Part shown: piece after piece, positions 5,906-14,428 of the stretch
How positions within the stretch are numbered: the stretch's first letter is position 1
How the letters are laid out: every line of letters begins with the position of its first letter
From: Flavobacteriaceae bacterium
Lineage (GTDB): Bacteria > Bacteroidota > Bacteroidia > Flavobacteriales > Flavobacteriaceae
DNA: 35,857 bases
Direction: 5' to 3'
Assembly (NCBI GenBank): GCA_947373225.1
Contig: CANBWX010000022.1
Span: forward strand, 1 to 35,857
Program-made: the position numbers and the translations under genes
The notes under the pieces: model-generated
What the model was told of the DNA's origin: nothing
Seen by the model: the letters and a program-made list of their open reading frames with translations, nothing else
Database searches by the model: none

Positions 5906-7160
5906 CACCATCAATAGTTGTAATATCTTCGTTTTTGTATTTCTCGGTCATGGCTACAAGAATCGCATCAACATCGATTTGTGGTGTCAATTCGATTTTG
6001 TTTTTGCTCATATAATATTCTGGATACGAAGCACGTAAAGCCGAAACAGTCATTTTTTTGTTAGCCAAATGCGTCAAAAACAACGCCACTCCCACCAAAC
6101 TATCACGTCCGTAATGAGACTCAGGATAGATAATTCCGCCGTTTCCTTCACCACCAATTATGGCATTATTTTTCTTCATTAAATCTACCACGTTCACCTC
6201 GCCTACTGCGCTGGCTTCGTATTTTCCGTTATGATTGTTGGTCACGTCACGCAAAGCACGCGATGACGACATATTCGAAACCGTATTTCCTGGAGTTTTT
6301 CCCAAAACAAAATCGGCGCAAGCCACCAAAGTATATTCTTCGCCAAACATTTCGCCGTCTTCACAAATGAAAGCTAAACGATCTACATCAGGATCTACAA
6401 CAACACCTAAATCAGCTTTTTCTTTGACAACTAATTCCGAAATATCGGTTAAATGTTCTTTTAAAGGTTCTGGATTATGAGGAAAATGTCCGTTAGGTTC
6501 GCAATATAATTTCACTACTTCAACACCCATTAATTCGAGTAATTTTGGAATAATAATTCCTCCCGAAGAATTTACACCATCAACAACCACCTTAAATTTT
6601 GCTGCTTTTACCGCTTCAACATCCACCAAAGGCAAATTTAAAACTTCATCAATATGAATATCCATATAAGCATCATTCTCGGTAATTGTGCCCAAATTAT
6701 CTACATCCGAAAAATCGAAAGCTTCGGCTTCAGCAATTTGAAGGATTTTCTCGCCTTCGATACCGTTTAGAAATTCTCCTTTTTCGTTCAACAATTTCAA
6801 GGCATTCCATTGTTTTGGATTATGCGAAGCGGTTAGAATAATTCCACCGTTGGCACTTTCCAAAGGAACCGCAATTTCTACTGTTGGTGTTGTAGAAAGT
6901 CCCAAATCGACCACGTCAATTCCTAAACCTATTAATGTATTTACCACCAAATTATGAATCATTGGACCCGAAATTCTAGCATCACGCCCCACTACCACTT
7001 TTAGCTTTTGGCTTTTGGCTTTTGGCTGTTCACTATTATTGTTTTTCAACCAAGTTCCATAAGCCGAAGCAAATTTCACGGCATCAACTGGCGTGAGGTT
7101 ATCGCCTACTTTACCACCAATAGTTCCTCGAATTCCTGATATCGATTTTATTAAAGTCAT
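5754..7160 (-). CDS. glmM: Phosphoglucosamine mutase
   Basis: A 468-residue alpha-D-phosphohexomutase. It has the catalytic serine loop TASHNP (Ser112), the magnesium loop DPDVDR (256-261), the sugar-binding loop GGEGNGG (336-342, the variant common in Bacteroidota and archaea) and the phosphate-binding SNTEPIIR (433-440). It should convert glucosamine-6-phosphate to glucosamine-1-phosphate for UDP-GlcNAc, hence peptidoglycan and LPS; some family members also act on other hexoses, so substrate is inferred. Residues 45-54 are a Lys/Gln-rich insertion encoded by a 7-bp tandem repeat. A TATATTTG -7 box lies at 7197-7204 and a strong terminator at 5700-5735. Its 3' end is duplicated 1290 bp away. 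Confidence 0.92.
   Translation of the reverse strand: MTLIKSISGIRGTIGGKVGDNLTPVDAVKFASAYGTWLKNNNSEQPKAKSQKLKVVVGRDARISGPMIHNLVVNTLIGLGIDVVDLGLSTTPTVEIAVPLESANGGIILTASHNPKQWNALKLLNEKGEFLNGIEGEKILQIAEAEAFDFSDVDNLGTITENDAYMDIHIDEVLNLPLVDVEAVKAAKFKVVVDGVNSSGGIIIPKLLELMGVEVVKLYCEPNGHFPHNPEPLKEHLTDISELVVKEKADLGVVVDPDVDRLAFICEDGEMFGEEYTLVACADFVLGKTPGNTVSNMSSSRALRDVTNNHNGKYEASAVGEVNVVDLMKKNNAIIGGEGNGGIIYPESHYGRDSLVGVALFLTHLANKKMTVSALRASYPEYYMSKNKIELTPQIDVDAILVAMTEKYKNEDITTIDGVKIDFATEWVHLRKSNTEPIIRIYTEAPSQNQADALALRIIDEIKAIAGI
6998..7025. repeat. Heptanucleotide tandem repeat inside glmM
   Basis: Four consecutive 7-bp units on the plus strand: CTTTTAG then three CTTTTGG. They encode residues about 46-54 of GlmM. 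Gain or loss of a single unit would shift the frame. Confidence 0.85.
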
Positions 7161-7196
7161 TCTTATTATTTTAGATTATTAATTTTAAATTTCTTA

Positions 7197-7204
7197 CAAA
7201 TATA
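7197..7204 (-). promoter_or_regulatory. glmM promoter -7 box
   Basis: TATATTTG on the minus strand, matching TAnnTTTG, about 37 bp upstream of the glmM ATG. No clear -33 element. Confidence 0.5.
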
Positions 7205-7229
7205 ATAAACAGCTATTCGTTTTTAAAGT

Positions 7230-7345
7230 TTTTGCCACGAATTACACGAATTATCACAAATTTTTAAAATTGAATTACTAGAAATCTAAATGCTTTTAAG
7301 AATTTGTGTAATTAAAGCAAAATATCATTCGTTAAATTCGTGACT
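7230..7345. repeat. Imperfect palindromic intergenic element (GCCACGAATT type)
   Basis: The left end (GCCACGAATTACACGAAT, 7234-7251) matches the reverse complement of the right end (7327-7344) with a few mismatches and one indel. A second inner pair is CACAAATT (from 7255) with AATTTGTG (from 7311). It fills most of the 258-bp gap between the divergent glmM and acpH genes. It resembles two other elements in this window that begin with GCCAC and contain GATT. Confidence 0.55.
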
Positions 7346-7418
7346 AACTTAAAATAAGCAAATGCTTAAATAACAAACTATCTTTATAATAATCATTTAA
7401 AATTCCTATTTTAGTCGA

Positions 7419-8003
7419 ATGAATTTTCTAGCCCACATATACCTTTCTGGAGACAATGATTTGATAAAAATTGGCAATTTTATGGCTGATGGAATTCACG
7501 GAAAACATTTTGATAATTTCCCAATCGATATTCAAAAAGGAATCATTCTACATCGCGCCATCGATACTTTTACCGATGCGCATCCTGTTTTTAGACAAAG
7601 TACCAAAAGATTGCACGCCAATTACCACCATTATTCTGGTATAATTGTAGATATGTTTTACGACCATTTTTTGGCAAAAAACTGGAACAATTATTCCGAT
7701 GAAACATTAGAGGATTATACCGAAGTTTTTTACCAATCTTTAAGAGATAACTATGATTTTCTTAATGAAAAAACTCAAAAAATGCTGCCTTATTTGACAA
7801 AACAAAACTGGTTAATGAGCTACCAAACTGTTGAAGGAATTGAAATAATTTTAGAAAAAATGGATAATCGAATGAAACGCAATTCGATTATGAGGTATTC
7901 TGTTGCGGAACTTAGAACCTATTATTCCGAATTTGAAGCCGAATTCACTGCTTTTTTTGAAGAAGTAACTACTTTTGCACAACAAAAATTACAATTGTTA
8001 TGA
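7419..8003 (+). CDS. acpH: Acyl carrier protein phosphodiesterase (DUF479)
   Basis: A 194-residue protein, the usual family length. The N-terminal [21 protein letters not shown] and [16 protein letters not shown] are hallmark phrases, with His and Asp residues of the HD-like metal site, followed by [13 protein letters not shown]. AcpH removes 4'-phosphopantetheine from holo-ACP in the cytoplasm, opposing AcpS. Many Bacteroidota carry this gene and its role there is not well tested. The last four bases (ATGA) overlap the start of the gamma-glutamyltransferase gene, so the two are translationally coupled. Confidence 0.85.
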   Translation: MNFLAHIYLSGDNDLIKIGNFMADGIHGKHFDNFPIDIQKGIILHRAIDTFTDAHPVFRQSTKRLHANYHHYSGIIVDMFYDHFLAKNWNNYSDETLEDYTEVFYQSLRDNYDFLNEKTQKMLPYLTKQNWLMSYQTVEGIEIILEKMDNRMKRNSIMRYSVAELRTYYSEFEAEFTAFFEEVTTFAQQKLQLL

Positions 8004-9682
8004 AAAATATCGCCCTACTAATTTCATTTTTATTTCTCTTTTTACATCCAAATAAAATTGCGTCACAAAACGGCTTGGTTACCCAAAAAGCAATGGTAGT
8101 TTCGGCACGTGAAGAAGCTTCGAAAATAGGTATCGAAATCATGAAAAAAGGCGGAAACGCATTTGATGCCATGATTGCTACTGAATTAGCTTTGGCAGTT
8201 TCATATCCGTATGCAGGGAATATTGGAGGCGGAGGCTTTATGGTTTATAGAAAAGCCAACGGAGAAACCGGCGCATTAGATTATAGAGAAAAAGCACCTT
8301 TGGCAGCCACGGCAAACATGTATTTGGACAAAAACGGAAACGTAATTCCAAATTTGAGTGTTAATGGCGCACTAGCAATTGGTGTTCCGGGAACTATAGC
8401 AGGAATTTTTGCTGTTCATGAAAAATTAGGAAAACTTTCGATGGAAGAAATTATGAAACCTGTAATCACTTTGGCGAAAAAAGGAATCGTAGTTACCGAA
8501 AAACAAGAAAAAAGATTGCAAAATTATCGGGAAGCAATCGTGAAAGTTAGCGGTGAAAAAACCTTATTGGCACAAAATTACAAAGCTGGCGACACTATAA
8601 AATATCCAGCGCTTGCCGAAACATTATCAAAAATAATGAAAAAAGGTGCTTCTGAATTTTACAAAGGCGAAACTGCGAAGAAAATAGTGGATTTTGTCCA
8701 AAAAAACGGTGGAATAATCACGCTCGAAGATTTATCGAAATATGAAGCAAAATGGAGAAATCCAATTATTTTTAAATACAAAGACTTGAAAATCATATCG
8801 ATGTCGCCACCGTCAAGCGGAGGAATTACATTGGAACAAATTATGAAAATGATTGAACCGTATTCACTTTCGAAATATGGACACAACAGCATAAAAACGA
8901 TTCAGGTCGTTACCGAAGCCGAACGAAGAGCGTATGCCGACAGAAATTATTTTCTTGGCGATCCTGATTTTGTAAAAATTCCACAGAATAAATTGCTTGA
9001 TAAAAGTTATTTAAAACAAAGAATGAAATCTTTCGATTGGAATAAAGCAACTTTATCTTCGGAAGTTTCTCATGGCGAAATCTCAGTTTCTGAAAGTAAT
9101 GAAACAACTCATTATTCAATAATTGATGCCGAAGGAAATGCAGTTTCGGTAACAACGACGCTCAATGGCGCTTATGGATCTAAATTATATTCGGATGAAT
9201 TGGGTTTCTTTTTCAATAACGAAATGGACGATTTTAGTGCTAAACCCGGAGCTCCAAACTCTTATGGTTTAGTAGGTGCCGAAGCCAATAGTATTGCGCC
9301 ACAAAAACGAATGCTAAGTTCGATGACGCCAACAATAATCGAGAAAAACAGAAAATTATTTATGGTTGTTGGAACTCCAGGAGGTTCGACTATTATCACA
9401 TCGGTTTTGCAAACGATTTTGAATGTTTATGAGTTCAAAATGAGTATGCAAGAGGCAGTAAATGCTGGCCGTTTTCATCATCAATGGTTGCCAGATGAAT
9501 TGGTTTTTGAACCCAATACATTTTCGAAAATTACTTTGGATCAATTAAAATTGAAAGGATATATTATCAACGAAAAAAATCCTCCAGTTCTAGGAAAAGT
9601 AGATGCTATTTTAGTTTTACCAAACGGAAAATTAGAAGGCGGCGCAGATTATAGAGGCGACGATAAAGCAGTGGGATTCTAA
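8000..9682 (+). CDS. ggt: Gamma-glutamyltransferase, exported
   Basis: A 560-residue protein with a signal peptide (residues 1-22, ending IASQ). The protein is made as a precursor and cleaves itself before Thr369, the first residue of TTHYS, which becomes the nucleophile of the small subunit. Other family signatures are GGNAFDA (51-57), GNIGGGGF (73-80), SPPSSGG (269-275), and SMTPT and PGGSTI in the small subunit. It hydrolyses or transfers the gamma-glutamyl group of glutathione and related peptides in the periplasm. Overlaps acpH by 4 bp. Ordinary length and all key motifs present. Confidence 0.92.
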   Translation: MKNIALLISFLFLFLHPNKIASQNGLVTQKAMVVSAREEASKIGIEIMKKGGNAFDAMIATELALAVSYPYAGNIGGGGFMVYRKANGETGALDYREKAPLAATANMYLDKNGNVIPNLSVNGALAIGVPGTIAGIFAVHEKLGKLSMEEIMKPVITLAKKGIVVTEKQEKRLQNYREAIVKVSGEKTLLAQNYKAGDTIKYPALAETLSKIMKKGASEFYKGETAKKIVDFVQKNGGIITLEDLSKYEAKWRNPIIFKYKDLKIISMSPPSSGGITLEQIMKMIEPYSLSKYGHNSIKTIQVVTEAERRAYADRNYFLGDPDFVKIPQNKLLDKSYLKQRMKSFDWNKATLSSEVSHGEISVSESNETTHYSIIDAEGNAVSVTTTLNGAYGSKLYSDELGFFFNNEMDDFSAKPGAPNSYGLVGAEANSIAPQKRMLSSMTPTIIEKNRKLFMVVGTPGGSTIITSVLQTILNVYEFKMSMQEAVNAGRFHHQWLPDELVFEPNTFSKITLDQLKLKGYIINEKNPPVLGKVDAILVLPNGKLEGGADYRGDDKAVGF

Positions 9683-9752
9683 CTCTTTGACTGTGAATAA
9701 TTAATTATTTTTTGTCATTTCGACAAACGAAACAATAAGAAATCGATAATTT

Positions 9753-10421
9753 ATGAGTTTTATTATTGAACTAGAAGCCGCTTTTCAAGAAAAAAGCAAT
9801 GCCCAAAATGCTTTTGCAATGGCAAAATACATGCGCAATCATTTTTCTTTTTTTGGATTAAAAACAGAAGACAGAAGACATATTTTTAAGGAAATTTGGA
9901 AAGAAAATCAACAAGAAGTTTCAGAAAACACAAGAGAAATTGCGTTAGAATTATTTGCAAAAAAACAAAGAGAATTGCATTATTGTGCGATTGAAATATT
10001 GATAAAAAACGGCAAAGGAAATTATAAAAAAGAAGACCTCAAACTCATCGAAAAATTCCTGATTACAAACTCTTGGTGGGATAGTGTTGATACTATTTCG
10101 AAATATATTCTGGGCGAATATCTGCTAGAATTTCCTTTAGAAACTAAAAAAGTAGTGGAGCATTTTTCGAATTCGGAGAATATGTGGCTGAATCGCAGTG
10201 TTATTCTTTTTCAATTGGGTTATAAGCACAAAACCAACTTCGATTTATTGCAATCTCAATGTGAAAAACATAAGATTTCTGGCGAATTTTTCATTCAAAA
10301 AGCCATTGGATGGGCTTTGCGTGAATATGCAAAAACAAATCCTGAAGCGGTTATAAATTATGTAAACAAAACCAATTTGAAACCTTTAAGCAAAAAAGAA
10401 GCGTTAAAAAATAGAAGCTGA
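9753..10421 (+). CDS. AlkD-like DNA alkylation repair protein
   Basis: A 222-residue all-helical HEAT-repeat protein of the AlkC/AlkD group. The NSWWDSVDTIS motif (106-116) holds the Trp and Asp (Asp113) that in AlkD contact and excise bulky or cationic alkylated bases, and QKAIGWALREYAKTNP (182-197) carries the second conserved Trp/Arg region. It removes N3- and N7-alkylpurines without flipping them out. No signal peptide, so cytoplasmic. The 70-bp gap before it holds a GTCATTTCGAC...GAAATC stretch and no promoter that I can defend. Confidence 0.88.
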   Translation: MSFIIELEAAFQEKSNAQNAFAMAKYMRNHFSFFGLKTEDRRHIFKEIWKENQQEVSENTREIALELFAKKQRELHYCAIEILIKNGKGNYKKEDLKLIEKFLITNSWWDSVDTISKYILGEYLLEFPLETKKVVEHFSNSENMWLNRSVILFQLGYKHKTNFDLLQSQCEKHKISGEFFIQKAIGWALREYAKTNPEAVINYVNKTNLKPLSKKEALKNRS

Positions 10422-10464
10422 GGAAAAAAATAAAGTAATTTAGCACTTTCTTAAAAAAAAAAAA

Positions 10465-12249
10465 ATGCTCAAAAAATATTTTTACAAACTAGAAAATATA
10501 ATTGGTTGGTCACAATCTATGCTTTCTCCAAAGCAATTTATTTTCATGTCGAGTGTTTTAGTTGGTATAAGTTCAGGTTTTGCGGTTATTATTTTGAAAA
10601 CTTTTGCGCATAAAGTATTCTCTTTTGCCACCTACATTAACGGAATTCTAAAGTTAAGTTTTATCAATAGTATTTTGCCAATCATTGGTATTTTACTAAC
10701 TGTTTTTGTTATCAAACGGGTTTTGGGAGGAACGATAGAAAAGGGAACTTCACAAATTTTGTATGCTGTTGCCAAGAAAGCGAGCATTATTCCCCGAAAG
10801 CAAATGTATGCCCAGATCATAACAAGTTCCCTTACTGTGGGTCTAGGAGGTTCTGCTGGTTTAGAAAGTCCCATCGTTATTACTGGTGCCGCATTTGGCT
10901 CTAATTATGCACAACGCTATAAACTACATTATAAAGATAGGACATTATTAATAGGTTGCGGTGTTGCTGCGGGAATTGCAGCTGCATTTAATGCACCAAT
11001 TGCTGGAGTATTATTTGCCATCGAAGTACTTCTGGTTGATGTCAGTATTTCGGCATTTACCCCAATAATGATTGCTGCTGCGACAGGCGCATTGGTTTCG
11101 GTTATTGCTTTGGACGAATCTATTTTATTATCCTTTAAACATAAACAAGACTTCAATTACCATAATATTCCATACTATATTTTACTTGGAATATTTACGG
11201 GATTTATAGCCGTTTATTATTCCAGAAATTTTCAAAGAGTAGAACACTTTTTTTCAAGACTTCGATTAAGTCCCTATAAAAAAGCATTGTTTGGGGCTTC
11301 TATTTTGGCGGTAATTATTTTTGTTTTCCCAACACTTTTTGGTGAAGGTTATGAAAGCATTAAAACCTTAGCCGAAAATGATCCTGGACAATTATTAGAA
11401 AACACTCTTTTCCATAATTTTAGGAATAATGATTGGGCGCTTTTGGCGTTTATTGGTATGACGATGATGCTGAAAGTTTTTGCCACAGGAATTACATTGG
11501 GAAGTGGCGGAAATGGAGGGAATTTTGCTCCTTCCTTATTTTTAGGCTCCTATGCGGGTTATTTCTTTTCCAAATTTTTTAGTTTAATAGGACTCACAAA
11601 ATTACCCATCAGTAACTTCACCATGGTAGGAATGGCGGGGATTCTCAGCGGATTATTTCATGCGCCATTAACAGCAATTTTCCTTATTGCCGAAATTACT
11701 GGCGGTTATGATTTGATGATTCCGCTTATGATTGTTACTTCTATAAGTTTTGCTATATCAAAACGTTTCGAAAAACATTCATTGGATGTAAAATCTTTGG
11801 CAAAAAAAGGAAACGCTTTTACAAGTAATAAAGACACTAATATTCTTTCGACTTTAGATATAAATAAAATAATCCAAACCGATTATTTGACAGTTTCTCC
11901 CGATGAGAATCTCGAAAAATTGGTCGATTTAATCTCCCATTCTAATCAAGTTATTTTTGCAGTCGTCGATAATGAAAATCATTTGCTTGGCATCGTACAT
12001 TTTAACGATATTAGGGAAATCATATTTAATAGTTATAGAGTAAAATACACATTAGTCAAAGAAATTATGCTTGAGCCAATCGGTTTAATTTATCCCGCTG
12101 ATAGCATGGAAATTGTCATGAATAAATTCGAAAAAGCTAAAGTTGCCTTCTTACCAGTAGTCAAAAACGCTAAATATTATGGTTTTATTTCCAAAGCAAC
12201 CACGCTCGAAGCCTATCGTGATAAGCTAAAAAGAATGACAATAGAATAA
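10465..12249 (+). CDS. ClC-family chloride channel/transporter with C-terminal CBS pair
   Basis: A 594-residue membrane protein with about ten hydrophobic helical segments from 25 to 435, then two CBS domains (about 465-525 and 533-590) that may sense nucleotides. Motifs are GGSAGLESPIVITGAA (gating Glu134) and GSGGNGGNFAPSL (346-358). Two differences from CLC-ec1 stand out. The central GSGIP loop is replaced by EKGTSQ (92-97). The intracellular proton glutamate position reads IEVL (Val188) instead of IEE, as in CLC channels. The first points to an altered ion path; the second suggests channel-like behaviour, though some transporters also lack this Glu. The start codon is preceded by a run of A (10453-10465). 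Confidence 0.88.
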   Translation: MLKKYFYKLENIIGWSQSMLSPKQFIFMSSVLVGISSGFAVIILKTFAHKVFSFATYINGILKLSFINSILPIIGILLTVFVIKRVLGGTIEKGTSQILYAVAKKASIIPRKQMYAQIITSSLTVGLGGSAGLESPIVITGAAFGSNYAQRYKLHYKDRTLLIGCGVAAGIAAAFNAPIAGVLFAIEVLLVDVSISAFTPIMIAAATGALVSVIALDESILLSFKHKQDFNYHNIPYYILLGIFTGFIAVYYSRNFQRVEHFFSRLRLSPYKKALFGASILAVIIFVFPTLFGEGYESIKTLAENDPGQLLENTLFHNFRNNDWALLAFIGMTMMLKVFATGITLGSGGNGGNFAPSLFLGSYAGYFFSKFFSLIGLTKLPISNFTMVGMAGILSGLFHAPLTAIFLIAEITGGYDLMIPLMIVTSISFAISKRFEKHSLDVKSLAKKGNAFTSNKDTNILSTLDINKIIQTDYLTVSPDENLEKLVDLISHSNQVIFAVVDNENHLLGIVHFNDIREIIFNSYRVKYTLVKEIMLEPIGLIYPADSMEIVMNKFEKAKVAFLPVVKNAKYYGFISKATTLEAYRDKLKRMTIE

Positions 12250-12266
12250 ATTTTCAAATATAAATT

Positions 12267-12935
12267 ATGCCAAATTTAGAAAACTATTTTTTACAAATTG
12301 AAGGTGCAAAAGTCATTGATAGTTCTATCTCTTATTCGAAATATGTTGCTTTAAACTTATCTACTTCTAATGAAAAACTATCGAAAATAGATTTGGCAAA
12401 TGCCGAAATTTTCGAAAATTTTATCGAAAATCACCTTTTAGAAAACAATGCCAAAGTAGCTTTTGGTGGTTATAATGAAGTTCGAAGTTTATACAATGAA
12501 AACAATCATTTTAATGCAGAAAACAGAAACATTCACCTTGGAATTGATTTTTGGATAAAAGCTGAAACACCAGTTTTAGCAGCACTTGAAGGAATCGTTC
12601 ACAGTTTTAATTTCAATGCAGGATCGGGAAATTATGGACCAACAATTATTCTAGAACACACTTTTGAAAATCAAAAATTTTATACTTTATACGGGCATTT
12701 ATCTACAGAAAGCATTGAAGATATAGAAATTGGTGCCATTTTCAAGAAAGGAGAAACTCTGGCAACTTTAGGAGATTCATCCGCAAATGGTGGTTATGCA
12801 CCTCATTTGCATTTTCAAATTATTAAAAATATAGAAGATAAATTGGGTGATTATCCAGGTGTTTGCAGCCAAAAAACATTAGATTTTTATTTAGAAAATT
12901 GTCCTGATCCGAATTTATTGTTAAAAATAACCTAA
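12267..12935 (+). CDS. M23-family metallopeptidase (peptidoglycan hydrolase-like)
   Basis: A 222-residue protein, 17 bp after the ClC stop, probably in the same transcript. The M23/LytM fold is clear: HLGIDFW gives zinc ligands His90 and Asp94, YGHLS (His144) and HLHF (His180, ligand His182) complete the site. The family cuts peptide cross-bridges of peptidoglycan. No signal peptide or membrane segment is visible, so export is uncertain and it may act on an intracellular substrate or leave by another route. The N-terminal 85 residues are not recognisable beyond this family's usual prefix. Confidence 0.82.
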   Translation: MPNLENYFLQIEGAKVIDSSISYSKYVALNLSTSNEKLSKIDLANAEIFENFIENHLLENNAKVAFGGYNEVRSLYNENNHFNAENRNIHLGIDFWIKAETPVLAALEGIVHSFNFNAGSGNYGPTIILEHTFENQKFYTLYGHLSTESIEDIEIGAIFKKGETLATLGDSSANGGYAPHLHFQIIKNIEDKLGDYPGVCSQKTLDFYLENCPDPNLLLKIT

Positions 12936-12954
12936 GCGGTATTCAAAAACGAAA

Positions 12955-12990
12955 TTCTCCCTTTAAGTTTGTACTTGAATAACGGGAGAA
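12955..12990. other. Long hairpin downstream of the M23 gene
   Basis: TTCTCCC (12955-12961) pairs with GGGAGAA (12984-12990), and the inner TTTAAGT pairs with ACTTGAA around a TTGT loop, with four unpaired bases on the right. No T tract follows. It contains a TAAGTTTG box (12964-12971), so it could be a leader structure or an end structure. Confidence 0.45.
12964..12971 (+). promoter_or_regulatory. Candidate -7 box for the small exported protein
   Basis: TAAGTTTG matches TAnnTTTG, 62 bp upstream of the ATG at 13034. It lies inside the hairpin at 12955-12990. Confidence 0.4.
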
Positions 12991-13033
12991 GTAATTCCGT
13001 TGATTTTAGCTAACATTAAATTCGAAAATCCTG

Positions 13034-13564
13034 ATGCAAATCAATCATAAACTATTATTATTGCTATTTTTTGTTATTTCAAAACCTGCTTTTAGTCAAG
13101 AATTAATAGCTACAAAAGTTTCCAAACAACAATCAACAACATGGGATTTTATTTGCGAAAACTATGTATTGACAGGAATTGCAAAAGTTCAAGTTATAAA
13201 AACCGATAAAGGAGGAACATTAAAATTAGCCATAGAAACTAATGATCCTACATTTATAATTTCGGGAACCGTGTATATTTATTTAGCGGATAGCTCTATT
13301 ATTATTTGTTCAGACAAAGGAATTAGGGAAAATATGGGCAATCAAATTATAAGTTATTATAGTTTTTCGGCTCTCGAAATGAACAAATTAAAGAAAACTG
13401 ATATTCAGTCATTACGCTTTAATATCAATGGAACCAGAAAAAAATTCAGTAGCCAAATAGGAAATTTCACGGCCTTGAATAAGCAAAAATATTTTGTTAC
13501 TGCTAACGATTCAAGCAAAAAAAATTTCGATACCGCACAAGAAATAGCCTCACTTTACAAATAG
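13034..13564 (+). CDS. Small exported protein of unknown function
   Basis: A 176-residue protein with a Sec signal (1-22, MQINHKLLLLLFFVISKPAFSQ cut after Gln22 region). The mature part alternates short strands and Ser/Thr/Lys turns (GTVYIYLADSSIIICSDKG), suggesting a small beta-rich fold. There is a possible Cys pair (about 41 and 96). I do not recognise a family. It lies alone between the M23 gene and the NTF2-like gene with gaps of about 98 and 188 bp; the downstream gap holds no gene. Confidence 0.55.
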   Translation: MQINHKLLLLLFFVISKPAFSQELIATKVSKQQSTTWDFICENYVLTGIAKVQVIKTDKGGTLKLAIETNDPTFIISGTVYIYLADSSIIICSDKGIRENMGNQIISYYSFSALEMNKLKKTDIQSLRFNINGTRKKFSSQIGNFTALNKQKYFVTANDSSKKNFDTAQEIASLYK

Positions 13565-13737
13565 TTTTTCATGCTTGTTAAAGAAAAAAAAACAATTCTA
13601 TTTTACTATCTATCATAACATTACAATAAAAACACATTCCATTCTTCGACGGAAATAAATTTTAAGCAAATTTAATTTCCTACAAAATAAATTTAATAAA
13701 TAGTGATTTCAACTTAAAAAATCATTATTTTTACTTC

Positions 13738-13745
13738 TAAATTTG
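13738..13745 (+). promoter_or_regulatory. Candidate -7 box very close to the NTF2-like start
   Basis: TAAATTTG matches TAnnTTTG and ends only 7 bp before the ATG at 13753, so a transcript from it would be nearly leaderless. A chance match is possible. Confidence 0.3.
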
Positions 13746-13752
13746 ATATAGA

Positions 13753-14229
13753 ATGACCCCAAACGAGAAGACAATAGTTAAATTCTATACCGCTTTATCT
13801 AATGCTGATACAAGTAAATTATGTGAATGCTATCACCCAAATATTCAATTTCATGATCCTGTATTTGGATCATTAAAAGGAAACGAGGTGTGCCAAATGT
13901 GGAAAATGCTAATCGAAAGAAGTAAAGGCAATTTAAAAATTGAATTTTCAGATGTGAAAGCCGATGATCATTTAGGTTCTGCCAGATGGATTGCAAGTTA
14001 TCGTTTTAGTAAAACGAATCGAAAAGTAGTGAATACTATCTACGCGAAATTTCATTTTAAGGATAATTTAATCATCAAACACACGGATGATTTCGATATT
14101 TGGAAATGGGCGAAACAAGCAATGGGTCTGAAAGGTTTTCTTTTAGGTTGGACTGGTTTTATGCATAAGAAAATTCAAGAACAAGCTCGTTTTTCATTAA
14201 AAAAACATACAGAAAAGAACCATAAATAA
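13753..14229 (+). CDS. SnoaL/NTF2-like domain protein
   Basis: A 158-residue protein of cone-shaped NTF2-like fold. The N-terminus KTIVKFYTALSNADTSKLCECYHPNIQFHDPVFG is the helix and first strand pattern of SnoaL-like domains, followed by the dimer sheet (ARWIASYRF, VVNTIYAKFHFKDNLIIKHTDDFD). The last 45 residues are basic and helical, with an amphipathic GLKGFLLGW segment. Such proteins are isomerases, hydrolases or binding proteins; no catalytic residue set is diagnostic here. No signal peptide. Confidence 0.7.
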   Translation: MTPNEKTIVKFYTALSNADTSKLCECYHPNIQFHDPVFGSLKGNEVCQMWKMLIERSKGNLKIEFSDVKADDHLGSARWIASYRFSKTNRKVVNTIYAKFHFKDNLIIKHTDDFDIWKWAKQAMGLKGFLLGWTGFMHKKIQEQARFSLKKHTEKNHK

Positions 14230-14364
14230 AGACTTTTTCCCTTTGATAATAAGTGAACTTTCACAAAAACGGAATAAAAAGTCCCATTTGCCTAACTATT
14301 CCAAATAATGTATTCTTTTGAAAAACACGCTATTAATATCCGATAAATTGTGATATTTTTTGTT

Positions 14365-14372
14365 TAAATTTG
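14365..14372 (+). promoter_or_regulatory. Promoter -7 box for the CheB-CheR-PAS gene
   Basis: TAAATTTG matches TAnnTTTG. A start of transcription just after it would exclude the upstream TTG at 14360 as start codon and favour the ATG at 14429, with a leader of about 50 nt. No clear -33 element. Confidence 0.5.
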
Positions 14373-14428
14373 GTTTTTATCCCAATGATTTAAAGAAAAA
14401 TCAAGAAGTCCCCAATCTTCATTCCTAT

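Noticed and set aside
9712..9746. Palindromic repeat of the GTCATTTCGAC...GAAATC type before the AlkD gene
   Set aside because: Only fragments are present and no inverted arms can be drawn; too degenerate to call.
14231..14283. Terminator after the NTF2-like gene
   Set aside because: GACTTTTT and AAAAAGTC pair, but the loop is 37 nt and no T tract follows.
14360..14428. Start of the CheB-CheR-PAS protein at the TTG, adding 23 residues
   Set aside because: A TAAATTTG promoter box lies over the first codons and the added residues have no family match; ATG at 14429 fits.
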